Source: an uncultured Bacteroidia bacterium
GTDB lineage: Bacteria > Bacteroidota > Bacteroidia > Bacteroidales > UBA932
Length of the DNA stretch: 64,000 nucleotides
Direction of reading: 5' to 3'
NCBI GenBank assembly: GCA_902778855.1
Contig: CACYZM010000005.1
Coordinates: 31,714-95,713, forward strand
Shown here: one piece after another, positions 51,330 through 59,926 of the stretch
Numbering within the stretch: the stretch's first letter is position 1
Layout: every line of letters begins with the position of its first letter
Notes under the pieces: generated by a model
Seen by the model: the letters and a program-made list of their open reading frames with translations, nothing else
The model's database searches: none
Told to the model about the DNA's origin: nothing
Position numbers and translations under genes: made by a program

Positions 51330-51737
51330 TTATGCTTGGGCTTTCTCGAATTCGGCGTGGATGGCCGCGGCGATCTCAGCGAAACGGCCGGGGGTGAGCT
51401 GCAGTTTTTCCTTCCGGAAGTCCATGTCGCCTTCCGTCTGGAGCGGAACCAGGTGGATGTGCGCGTGGGGAACTTCCATGCCCAGCACGGCCACGCCCAC
51501 GCGTTTGCAGGGGATGGCGGCGCGGATGGCGGCGGCCACTTCGGCGGCGAAGCGCCACAGGCCGGCGTAGGTTTCCGCATCGAGGTCGAAGATGTAGTCG
51601 ACCTCCTGCTTGGGGATGACCAGGGTATGGCCTTCCACCATCGGATTGATGTCGAGGAAGGCATAGTAGCGGTCGTTTTCCGCCACTTTGTACGAAGGGA
51701 TCTCACCGGCTGCGATCCGGCTGAAAATGCTTGCCAT
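51330..51737 (-). CDS. HIT-family nucleotide hydrolase
   Basis: This 135-residue protein starts at ATG 51737. It has MASIFSRIAAGEIPSYKVAEND at the N-terminus and the histidine triad HAHIHLVPL near residue 100. The Hint-type subgroup hydrolyses adenosine phosphoramidates and related nucleotides. Part of the greA-HIT-lipoprotein operon with 4-nt spacings. Confidence 0.95.
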   Translation of the reverse strand: MASIFSRIAAGEIPSYKVAENDRYYAFLDINPMVEGHTLVIPKQEVDYIFDLDAETYAGLWRFAAEVAAAIRAAIPCKRVGVAVLGMEVPHAHIHLVPLQTEGDMDFRKEKLQLTPGRFAEIAAAIHAEFEKAQA

Positions 51738-51741
51738 AAAC

Positions 51742-52212
51742 TTAAATCGAGATTTCGAGGATTTCAAACTTGATGACGCCCGAGGGAACGGTCACCTCGA
51801 CCACTTCACCCTTGCGGTGGCCCATCAGCGAACGGCCGATCGGCGTGGTCATGGCAATCTTGCCCTGCATGATATTGGCTTCGCTCTCACCGACCAGCGT
51901 GTAGGTGACCACGGCCCCGTTGCCCAGGTTCTTCAGCTTGACTTTCGTCAGCATCTGTACCTGTTCGGTATTGATCTTCGATTCGTCGATGACCTTGGCG
52001 TTGGCGATCAGGTCCTGCATTTTGCTGATCTTGAGTTCGAGCATGCCCTGTGCTTCGCGTGCGGCGTCATACTCCGCGTTTTCCGAAAGGTCTCCCTTGT
52101 CGCGCGCTTCGGCGATGGCTCTCGAAATGACAGGCCGCTCGGCAATCATCGCCGCGAGTTCCTCGCGCAGTTTGTCGAGCCCTTCCTGTGTGACATAATG
52201 TGCTTGTCCCAT
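51742..52212 (-). CDS. greA: transcription elongation factor GreA
   Basis: This 156-residue protein starts at ATG 52212. It has the N-terminal coiled coil with the acidic tip (GDLSENAEYDAAREAQ), which enters the RNA polymerase secondary channel to trigger transcript cleavage, and the C-terminal FKBP-like domain (MTTPIGRSLMGHRKGE). A -7 element TATCTTTG (minus strand, 52286-52279) lies upstream. First gene of a three-gene operon. Confidence 0.96.
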   Translation of the reverse strand: MGQAHYVTQEGLDKLREELAAMIAERPVISRAIAEARDKGDLSENAEYDAAREAQGMLELKISKMQDLIANAKVIDESKINTEQVQMLTKVKLKNLGNGAVVTYTLVGESEANIMQGKIAMTTPIGRSLMGHRKGEVVEVTVPSGVIKFEILEISI

Positions 52213-52295
52213 GTTGCAAAAGTTAAAAAGAAAAGAATCCCGTCCGAAACGGGACCCTTTCAACGTTCAATATTTCTGCAAAGATACACTTTTTT

Positions 52296-53189
52296 TCAAT
52301 ATGCAACAAGAATCTCCGACGCCTTTTGGCAGTCGAGGGTCAGTTGCTCCCGGAGCGCTTCGCGCGAATCGAAACGCCGTTCGTCGCGCAGCCGCGCGCA
52401 GAAGGTGATACGCAGGTCCAGTCCGTAAATATCTTCATCGAAATCAAGGATGTGCGTTTCGATGGTCCGCGCATCGCCCATCCCGATGGTCGGGCGCGTT
52501 CCGATGTTGCAGACACCCTTGTAGCGCCGGTCGAGGACATCGGCCCAAACGGCGTAAACGCCGTTGGCCGGCACCTGCTTCAAAGGCTCGTAGAGCTGCA
52601 TGTTCGCCGTCGGGAAGCCGAGGGTCCGGCCGATGCGGTTGCCCGCCACCACGACGCCGCACATTCCGTAACGATACCCCAGCATCGCTTCGGCCCGGGC
52701 CACGTCGCCGGCGGTCAGGGCGTCGCGGATCTGCGTGGAACTCACGGCACCCGCTCCGATGGCGACGGCCGGGACGCGGATCGGCGTCACGCCGCAGCGC
52801 GCCACGACTTCGGCCATCTGCTCCGGCGTGTCGAAGTTGTCGTGACCGAGCCGGTGGTCGTAGCCCAGGATCAGGGCCGTCACGCCGAAGCGGGCGACCA
52901 GGTAATCGCGGATGAAGGTCTCGGCGGACAGGCGGCTGAATTCCCGCGTGAACGGCAGGACCTCGAAACGGTCCACACCGCAGGCCAGGCAGCGTTCCTT
53001 CTTCTCCTGCAGCGTCGTCAGCAGCCGGAGCCGGTCGGCATCCTGCTGCAGGACGCTGCGCGGATGCGGCCAGAAGGTCACGATTACGCTCTCCTCCCCC
53101 CGCTCACGGGCGACGGCGCACAACTGATCGATCACCTGCCGGTGCCCCAGATGTACGCCGTCGAAAAAACCGGTCGCCGCTACAGCCAT
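52296..53189 (-). CDS. ribF: bifunctional riboflavin kinase/FAD synthetase
   Basis: This 297-residue protein has an N-terminal FAD synthetase domain with FFDGVHLGHRQVI (nucleotidyltransferase motif) and LGYDHRLGHDN, SSTQIRDAL, and a C-terminal riboflavin kinase domain with GRTLGFPTANM and YGLDLRITF. Makes FMN then FAD. It overlaps the end of the glycogen enzyme gene by 10 nt, so it is probably the last gene of the glycogen operon transcript. Confidence 0.96.
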   Translation of the reverse strand: MAVAATGFFDGVHLGHRQVIDQLCAVARERGEESVIVTFWPHPRSVLQQDADRLRLLTTLQEKKERCLACGVDRFEVLPFTREFSRLSAETFIRDYLVARFGVTALILGYDHRLGHDNFDTPEQMAEVVARCGVTPIRVPAVAIGAGAVSSTQIRDALTAGDVARAEAMLGYRYGMCGVVVAGNRIGRTLGFPTANMQLYEPLKQVPANGVYAVWADVLDRRYKGVCNIGTRPTIGMGDARTIETHILDFDEDIYGLDLRITFCARLRDERRFDSREALREQLTLDCQKASEILVAY

Positions 53190-56100
53190 TTCACCAGTTC
53201 GAAATCCTGCCGGTGCGGCAGGTCCGGATTCTTGGCGTAGAGCCGGGCGGCCGACTCATACATACCGGCCACTTCGGGCACGATGGAAGCCCGGTACGTG
53301 GCCACGCCGTCGTGGAAGTCGGCCAGCTCGAAGTCATAGAGCGCCACGATGTGGTGTTCGCCCTTGGCGTTCTGCTCCGTCAGGAGGATCTCGGCGCCGA
53401 TGTCGGCCGGGTCGAGGTCGCCGATCGACACCACCAGTTCAGAAGTATAGTTCTGGCCGATGGTCAGCGAGGAACGGACATTGTCGGGACGGGTGTACGA
53501 AACGATCTCCAGGTGCTCCCACTCGCGGCGGACACGCTTCTTCCAGAAGGCGATGTCGCGGGCGAGGCTGAAGTCGTCGGCCAGCAGTTTGGCGGAACGT
53601 TCCTTCAGCGGCTCGTAGTACTTGTTGCAGTAGTCGGTGAGCATCCGGTTGGTGGTGAAGTTGCAGGCCACCTGCGCCACGGTATTCTTGATGATCTCGA
53701 TCCACTGCTTGGGCATGCCTTCGGCATTGCGGGCGTAGTAGGTCGGGGCGATTTCGGTCTCGAGGATATTGTAGATGGTCGACGAGTCGAGGTCGTCCTG
53801 GAACGATTGGTTGTCGTAAGTGCGTTCCATCTTCAGGGCCCAGCCGGCGCCCGGCTTATAGCCTTCCACCCACCAGCCATCGAGCACGGAGAAGTGCATG
53901 ACACCGTTCATCACGGCCTTCTCGCCGCTGGTGCCGGAGGCTTCCTGCGGACGGGTCGGGTTGTTCATCCATACGTCGACGCCCTGGACCAGCAGTTTCG
54001 CGATCGTGATGTCGTAGTTGGGCACGAAGACGATCTTGCCGATGAACTGCGGCATCTTGGAGATGTCGATGATGCGCTTGATCAGGTCCTGGCCCGCCTT
54101 GTCGGCCGGGTGGGCCTTGCCCGCGAACAGGAACTGGACCGGATGGTCGGGATTGTTGACGATGTCGGCCAGGCGCTCGAGATTGCTGAACAGCAGCGTG
54201 GCGCGCTTGTAGGTGGCGAAGCGGCGGGCGAAACCGATGGTCAGCACGTCGTCGCGCAGGGTCTTGCGGATCTTGACGATCTCGTGGGGCGAATAGTGGC
54301 TGGTGAGCCGCGTATCGGCCATCACTTCCTTCACCTTGTCGATCAGGCGCTTGCGAAGCAGGTTGCGGGTCTTCCAGATCTTCTCGTCGGGCACCTGGTA
54401 GATGCCTTCGAAGCAGCGCTTGTCATAGCGGTGCGTCTGGAATTCGGGGCCGAAGACCTGTGCGTGGATTTCCTTCCATTCCGGCGCCGTCCACGTGGGA
54501 TAGTGGACGCCGTTGGTCACGGAGTCGACGTGCAGTTCCTCGGGCAGATAGCCGGGCCACATCGGCGCGAAGATCTTCTGGCTCACCTTGCCGTGCAGCC
54601 AGCTCACGCCGTTGATCTCCTGCGAGAGATTGGCGGCCAGGAAGCTCATCGAGAACTTCTCGTTCGGGTTCTCCACGTGGATCTTGCCCAGGCCCATGAA
54701 GGTCTGCCAGTCGATCTTCATCCGTTCCGGATAGTGCGAGATGTAGATGCGGAGCAGGTCTTCGGTGAAAGCGTCGTGACCGGCCGGAACCGGCGTATGG
54801 GTGGTAAAGAGCGAGGAGGCGCGCACCACCTCGAGGGCTTCCTGATAGGAAAGATTGTCGATCTGGATGTATTCGCGCAGGCGCTCGAAACCGCAGAAGG
54901 CGGCGTGGCCTTCGTTGCAGTGGTACACGTCGGCTTCGACGCCGAGGGCGCGCAGGGCACGGATGCCGCCCACGCCCAGCAGGAGCTCCTGCTTGAGGCG
55001 GTTCTCCCAGTCGCCGCCGTAGAGCTGATGGGTCACCTGGCGGTCTTCCGGCAGGTTGTCTTCATAGTCGGTGTCGAGGAGGAACAGGTCGGTGCGGCCC
55101 ACTTCCACCTTCCAGATGCGGGCGTTGATGTTACGGCCCGGGAAGGCGACGCTGACCGTCACCCAGTTGCCCTTGTCGTCGCGGACCGGGGAGGCCGGAA
55201 TCTTGGTGAAATCCTGCGGCTCGTAGTCGGCGATCTGGTCGCCGAAGGCGGAAAGCCGCTGGGTAAAGTAGCCGTGGCGGTAGAGCAGACCGACGGCGGT
55301 CATATTGACCTTCATGTCGGATGCTTCCTTGAGGTAGTCGCCCGCCAGGATACCCAGACCGCCGGAATAAATCTTCAGCGAGGTATCGATACCGTATTCC
55401 ATACAGAAATAGGCGACGCGAGCGCCGGGACGGTTCGCCTTCTCGGCCATATAGGCCTCGAATTCGGCATACACGGCGTCGAGCCGTTTCAGGAACGCGT
55501 TGTCGCTTTCCAGCTTGCGGTACTGCTTGAACGGAATCTTGTCGAGCAGCAGCAGCGGGTTGCCGCCGGTAGATTTCCAGAGCTCGGGATCGATGCTCCG
55601 GAACAGATCGATGGCGCTCTGGTTCCAGCACCACCACAGGTTCTTGGCCAGGGCGTCGAGATGCTTCAGGCGGTCGGGAAGTTCCCGGCCGATGAACACG
55701 CTCGACCAGGCCGGATGGCCCGCCGCATAGCGGGCGACCGGCTGATGGTGGTCGTCGGGAATTTCCGTGAAATCCTTGCGCGACGCCTTGACCTTTTCGA
55801 TGGCGGCGTCATAGGCTTCCTTATAATAGACGATATTGTTGCGCCAGAGCGCGATCTCGGACACCTTACCGGCATTCTCCCGACAGGCCGCGAAAGCGTC
55901 GGAATCGAATTCGGCCACCTCGCTGATGCGTTTGGCGACATTGGTGACGACATCGTCGTAATTGGAATCGTTGCGTTCGATGACCAGGATGCCCGGGTGC
56001 GGCTGTTCGCAGTGGTCCTCCACCCAGAGGCCGAAACCAGCCAGCGAAGTGGTGACCGTCGGTACGCGGAAAGCCAGCGATTCGAGCGGCGTGTAGCCCC

Positions 56101-57412
56101 AAGGTTCATAGTAGGACGGGAATACCGTCAGGTCCATACCCACCAGCAGGTCGTAGTAACGCATATTGAACACGCCGTCGTCACCATTGAGGTACGTGGG
56201 CAGGAAGAAGACGTTCACCCGCGACCCGACCCCGTTGTTCAGCTGCAGTTCGCGGAACCGGCGCGTGATGATGTCGTAGTCGTCCATCAGGTAATGGCTG
56301 GTCTGGGTGGTATAGTGGCTGTCGCTGCCGCCCAGTTTGGCCAGCAGTTCCTTGTCCGGGCCGTTGTTGCCCGAAGGAACCATCACGAAGGCCAGGACCG
56401 GCCGCCCGGCGTAGTTGTTCTGGACCAGGCGGGCCAGCGAATCGAGGAACACGTCGATACCCTTGTTGGCGTACTCATAACGGCCGCTGATGGCCACCAG
56501 CACGCTGTCTGCGGGGAAATCCTCGGCGGCCATGGCGGAAGCCACGGAAATCAGCTTCTTGCGGGCGGCAGCCCGGCAGGCGGGATACTGGTCAGCATCG
56601 GGCGTGATGCTGTTCTCGAAACCGTTGGGCGTAATCACGTCGCAGGCGCGGCCCAGGAACTGGCGGCACTCGCGGGCGGTGATTTCACTGACCGTCGTGA
56701 ACACGTCGGAGGCCACGGCCGCCGCTTTTTCCAGCGAGTGGCGGGCCACCACGCCGTAGTCGTGCGAGAGCTGGTCGGCATTGAGGCTTTCCAGGCTGTC
56801 GTAGAGCGGAATGTTCTTCCCGGCCACACAACGGCCGATGACCGTGGCGTGGGTGGTGAAGATGGTGCCGATCGGCAGGTTCGACATCTTCAGGTAGAGC
56901 AGGCCGGCGCCCGTCATCCACTCGTGGAACTGCGCCACGACTTTCTCGTGCGGCTTGACATAGTAGCGCACGAAGCTCTCGATGACCTTGCCCGCGGCAT
57001 AGCCGAAGAGGGCGGACTCCACATAGTCCCAGCCGCCGCTGATCGAGTCGACGCCGAAGCGTTTCCAGAACTCGGTCAGGATATCGTCCTTGTGGCTGAT
57101 GAAGGTCGTGAAGTCGACCAGGATCGCGACCGGGTTGCCGGGCACGTTCCAATGGCCCACGCGGAGACGGAGACCGTCTTCCGCCGCGGACCGGCGCCAG
57201 GAGCGGAACAGACCGGGATCTTCGGTGAATTCCGGGTTCTGGTCAATGTCCCGCCAAACGTCGGGACCGATATGGATATGATGATTTTTCTTGAAGGATG
57301 TCCCCAGATACAGGGATTTGGTGGCAATGACCGTGTGGATGCCGCCTACCTTGTTGCAAACTTCCCAACTTGTCTCGAACAGGTAGTCGGGCATCGTGAA
57401 ATTGTCTTCCAT
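53180..57412 (-). CDS. glycogen synthase (GT3-like) fused to alpha-glucan phosphorylase (GT35)
   Basis: This 1410-residue protein has an N-terminal half (1-570) that is an eukaryotic-type glycogen synthase: YLFETSWEVCNKVGGIHTV at the start and the motif YYEPWGYTPLESLAF in the donor site. The C-terminal half (about 590-1410) is a phosphorylase of the short alpha-glucan type, with VAYFCMEYGIDTSLKIYSGG, and the cofactor lysine region EASGTSGEKAVMNG. One half extends chains from a sugar nucleotide, the other shortens them with phosphate. The fusion is seen in Bacteroidales. Both active sites look intact. ATG at 57412; MPDYLF at 57394 is an alternative. Confidence 0.92.
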   Translation of the reverse strand: MEDNFTMPDYLFETSWEVCNKVGGIHTVIATKSLYLGTSFKKNHHIHIGPDVWRDIDQNPEFTEDPGLFRSWRRSAAEDGLRLRVGHWNVPGNPVAILVDFTTFISHKDDILTEFWKRFGVDSISGGWDYVESALFGYAAGKVIESFVRYYVKPHEKVVAQFHEWMTGAGLLYLKMSNLPIGTIFTTHATVIGRCVAGKNIPLYDSLESLNADQLSHDYGVVARHSLEKAAAVASDVFTTVSEITARECRQFLGRACDVITPNGFENSITPDADQYPACRAAARKKLISVASAMAAEDFPADSVLVAISGRYEYANKGIDVFLDSLARLVQNNYAGRPVLAFVMVPSGNNGPDKELLAKLGGSDSHYTTQTSHYLMDDYDIITRRFRELQLNNGVGSRVNVFFLPTYLNGDDGVFNMRYYDLLVGMDLTVFPSYYEPWGYTPLESLAFRVPTVTTSLAGFGLWVEDHCEQPHPGILVIERNDSNYDDVVTNVAKRISEVAEFDSDAFAACRENAGKVSEIALWRNNIVYYKEAYDAAIEKVKASRKDFTEIPDDHHQPVARYAAGHPAWSSVFIGRELPDRLKHLDALAKNLWWCWNQSAIDLFRSIDPELWKSTGGNPLLLLDKIPFKQYRKLESDNAFLKRLDAVYAEFEAYMAEKANRPGARVAYFCMEYGIDTSLKIYSGGLGILAGDYLKEASDMKVNMTAVGLLYRHGYFTQRLSAFGDQIADYEPQDFTKIPASPVRDDKGNWVTVSVAFPGRNINARIWKVEVGRTDLFLLDTDYEDNLPEDRQVTHQLYGGDWENRLKQELLLGVGGIRALRALGVEADVYHCNEGHAAFCGFERLREYIQIDNLSYQEALEVVRASSLFTTHTPVPAGHDAFTEDLLRIYISHYPERMKIDWQTFMGLGKIHVENPNEKFSMSFLAANLSQEINGVSWLHGKVSQKIFAPMWPGYLPEELHVDSVTNGVHYPTWTAPEWKEIHAQVFGPEFQTHRYDKRCFEGIYQVPDEKIWKTRNLLRKRLIDKVKEVMADTRLTSHYSPHEIVKIRKTLRDDVLTIGFARRFATYKRATLLFSNLERLADIVNNPDHPVQFLFAGKAHPADKAGQDLIKRIIDISKMPQFIGKIVFVPNYDITIAKLLVQGVDVWMNNPTRPQEASGTSGEKAVMNGVMHFSVLDGWWVEGYKPGAGWALKMERTYDNQSFQDDLDSSTIYNILETEIAPTYYARNAEGMPKQWIEIIKNTVAQVACNFTTNRMLTDYCNKYYEPLKERSAKLLADDFSLARDIAFWKKRVRREWEHLEIVSYTRPDNVRSSLTIGQNYTSELVVSIGDLDPADIGAEILLTEQNAKGEHHIVALYDFELADFHDGVATYRASIVPEVAGMYESAARLYAKNPDLPHRQDFELVKWL

Positions 57413-57418
57413 CGGACG

Positions 57419-58624
57419 TTATTTGGTTTTCTTGTTCTTGAGATGTTCCTTGACGCGGAGCTCAAAGTCCGCCAGGACGTTCATATAGTTGATGAAGGCC
57501 TCGTAGGGCGTGTCGTAGGGGTTGAAGTAGCTGTGGACACTGCCGTCGGAGAAGAATTTGGTGCACATATAGTAGAAGTGGTCGCTTTCCTGCAGCTTGC
57601 GGTACACGCTGATGAGGTTCTCGTCTTTCGTCTTGTAGACGTCGGCCTCCAGGGCGTAGAGCTTGTTGAAGGCTTCTTCCTGCAGTTCGTTGCCGAGCCA
57701 GGCGCTGGTGTCGCGCTCTTCGTCCGCCCACGAAATCGGGAACGGGACGTGCAGCGGAGCGACGGGCTGGTAGCGCTGCGCGGCCTCGGAAGGCGTGCAG
57801 AAATCCAGGCCGGCGGCCAGGATGGCGGCGGGCAGGGCGTTCAGGAAATCGAAGATGCCCGACGCGCTGCGCTGGTGCTCGCCGAAGGTCTCGTAGTCCA
57901 TGAACAGGTTCAGGACATCGGCTTTCTCGAGGGCGGCGGAGGCCCAGCCGGCAAACTTGTCGGCGGTCAGCGGCCAGCCGTTCCAACCCTTGTCGGAGAA
58001 GCGGAAGGCGATGTCATCGCTCAGGGTGAAGTTGCGGAGCAGGAGTTTCAGGCGCGGATTGATGGCGTTCACATACACGAAGTCCGGGCTCTTCCAGCCC
58101 AGGATGTGCTTGGCGCCCTCGGTCAGCATCACGTCGTAGCCCATTTCGGCCACGGCGGCGCCGATGGCGTCGGAGTACACCAGCTCGGTATTGCGGAACA
58201 CCGTGGGCTTGACGCCGAAGGTGCGCTTCATCAGGTCGGCGTGCTGCTTGACCTGTTTCCTGAATTCGGTCATCGAAGCGAGCGAAGCCAGGGAGTGGGA
58301 ATAGGTCTCGGAGAGGAACTCCACGCAGCCCGTGGCGGCGAGGGCCTTGAAGCTGTCGATCACCTCGGGGGCATAGCGCTCGAACTGCTCGATGGCCACG
58401 CCCGAGATCGAGAAGGCCACCTTGAAAGCCCCGTTATTGCGCAGGATCAGGTCGTGCAGGAGCCGGTTGGCCGGCAGGTAGCAGCGTTCCGCGATGCGGC
58501 GCACGATGGTACGGTTGGAGAAATCGTCCAGGTAGTGATAGTCGTTGCCGATATCGAAAAAGCGGAACTGGCGCAGCCGGTCGGGCTGGTGGACCTGGAA
58601 GTAAAAACAGACTGACTTATTCAT
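57419..58624 (-). CDS. glycoside hydrolase family 57 (alpha-amylase-like)
   Basis: This 401-residue protein begins CFYFQVHQPDRLR, a GH57 hallmark, with ISGVAIEQFERYAPEV, a nucleophile-type region LSETYSHSLASL (Glu) and FMDYETFGEHQ (Asp/Glu acid). GH57 enzymes cut or transfer alpha-1,4-glucan. No signal peptide, so it acts on internal glycogen. The gene lies 6 nt before the synthase/phosphorylase gene in the standard Bacteroidales glycogen cluster. Confidence 0.93.
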   Translation of the reverse strand: MNKSVCFYFQVHQPDRLRQFRFFDIGNDYHYLDDFSNRTIVRRIAERCYLPANRLLHDLILRNNGAFKVAFSISGVAIEQFERYAPEVIDSFKALAATGCVEFLSETYSHSLASLASMTEFRKQVKQHADLMKRTFGVKPTVFRNTELVYSDAIGAAVAEMGYDVMLTEGAKHILGWKSPDFVYVNAINPRLKLLLRNFTLSDDIAFRFSDKGWNGWPLTADKFAGWASAALEKADVLNLFMDYETFGEHQRSASGIFDFLNALPAAILAAGLDFCTPSEAAQRYQPVAPLHVPFPISWADEERDTSAWLGNELQEEAFNKLYALEADVYKTKDENLISVYRKLQESDHFYYMCTKFFSDGSVHSYFNPYDTPYEAFINYMNVLADFELRVKEHLKNKKTK

Positions 58625-58636
58625 GGTTTGACTTTT

Positions 58637-59926
58637 TTATTTTCCTTCGATGGCCGATTCGTAGACGCGACGGACCTTGACGGCGGCGCTGTCCCATTTC
58701 AGGTTGTCGACTTCCTCGCGACCCTTCTCCGCGGCCAGGGAGGAAAGCGCCGGATAGTTGAGGAGTCCGTACATGGCGTCTGCCAGGGCGTTGACGTCCC
58801 AGAAGTCCACCTTGATGGCATATTTGAGCACTTCGGCCACGCCCGACTGCTTGGAGATGATGGTCGGCACGTCGGTCTTCATCGCCTCGAGGGGCGAGAT
58901 GCCGAACGGTTCGGAGACCGAAGGCATCACGTACACGTCGGAGAGGGCGAACATCTTCTGCACGTCGTCGCCGCGCAGGAAGCCCGTGAAATAGAAGCGG
59001 TCGGCAATGCCGAGCTTGGCGACATAGCGGACGCAGCGGTTCATCATATCGCCGCTGCCGGCCATCACGAAGCGGGTGTTGGGGCACACCTTGAGCACCT
59101 TGGCGGCGGCTTCGATGAAGTATTCCGGACCTTTCTGGAAGGTGATGCGGCCCAGGAAGGTGATGACCTTGTCTTTCACGCCGCGCTCGACTTCCAGCTT
59201 CTCGCGACCCGAGAAGTCCACTGCGTTGTGGACCGTCACGACCTTGGCCGGATCGATGCCGTATTTGGTGATCACGATGTTGCGCGTCAGGTCGCTCACC
59301 GTGATGACCTTGTCGGCCTCGAGCATACCGCGGCGCTCGATCTCATAGACGCGGGTGTCGATGTTGTCGGCACTGCCGCGGTCGAACGAGGTGGCGTGGA
59401 CGTGGATCACCAGGGGCTTGCCCGACACGCGTTTGGCGGCGATGCCCGCGTAGTAGGTGAGCCAGTCGTGGGCGTGGATTACGTCGAATTCTTCCTCGGC
59501 GGCGATGGAACCGGCCACCATCGCGTAGCGCGCGACCTCCTCCATCAGGTTTTTGCCGTATTTGCCGGAGAATTTGTATTTCTGGCGGAAATAGAACTTG
59601 AATTCCTCGGTCTGGTTCTTCTGCTCCGCTTCGACCAGCTCCGTGAAATCGGTCGGATCGATGTAGGGATGCAGGTTCGAACCCACGCGAAGGAACTGGA
59701 CCTTGCCCAGGTATTCGTCGATATTGTGGAAGGTGTCGTAGACCGCCACGTCGCTCGCATTGATGATGCGCACGGAGGTCTGGTCTTCGTCGCCGCTGGC
59801 GGAAGGCATCACGAAGAGGACATCCACGCCGGCGTGTGCCAGGCCCTTGGTCATTCCGTAACAGGCCGTGCCCAGACCGCCTGCGATATGGGGCGGGAAC
59901 TCCCAGCCGAACATCAGGACTCTCAT
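58637..59926 (-). CDS. glycosyltransferase family 4, glycogen-synthase-like
   Basis: This 429-residue protein has the GT4 start MRVLMFGWEFPPHIAGGLG (donor-binding Gly-rich loop), a His in HAHDWLTYYAG and the C-terminal EX7E-type region MPSVSEPFGISPLEAM. It probably makes or primes alpha-1,4-glucan or a related maltoside. It overlaps the GDE stop codon by 4 nt and precedes the GH57 gene by 12 nt. Substrate specificity not readable. Confidence 0.92.
   Translation of the reverse strand: MRVLMFGWEFPPHIAGGLGTACYGMTKGLAHAGVDVLFVMPSASGDEDQTSVRIINASDVAVYDTFHNIDEYLGKVQFLRVGSNLHPYIDPTDFTELVEAEQKNQTEEFKFYFRQKYKFSGKYGKNLMEEVARYAMVAGSIAAEEEFDVIHAHDWLTYYAGIAAKRVSGKPLVIHVHATSFDRGSADNIDTRVYEIERRGMLEADKVITVSDLTRNIVITKYGIDPAKVVTVHNAVDFSGREKLEVERGVKDKVITFLGRITFQKGPEYFIEAAAKVLKVCPNTRFVMAGSGDMMNRCVRYVAKLGIADRFYFTGFLRGDDVQKMFALSDVYVMPSVSEPFGISPLEAMKTDVPTIISKQSGVAEVLKYAIKVDFWDVNALADAMYGLLNYPALSSLAAEKGREEVDNLKWDSAAVKVRRVYESAIEGK

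Noticed and set aside
53213..58615. Very long open frame (about 1800 codons) on the plus strand opposite the glycogen genes
   Set aside because: It lies antisense to two well-recognised enzymes with intact motifs. GC-rich codon usage leaves few stops in this opposite frame. Its translation has no domain or signal and repeats low-complexity Gly/Val/Asp/His text.
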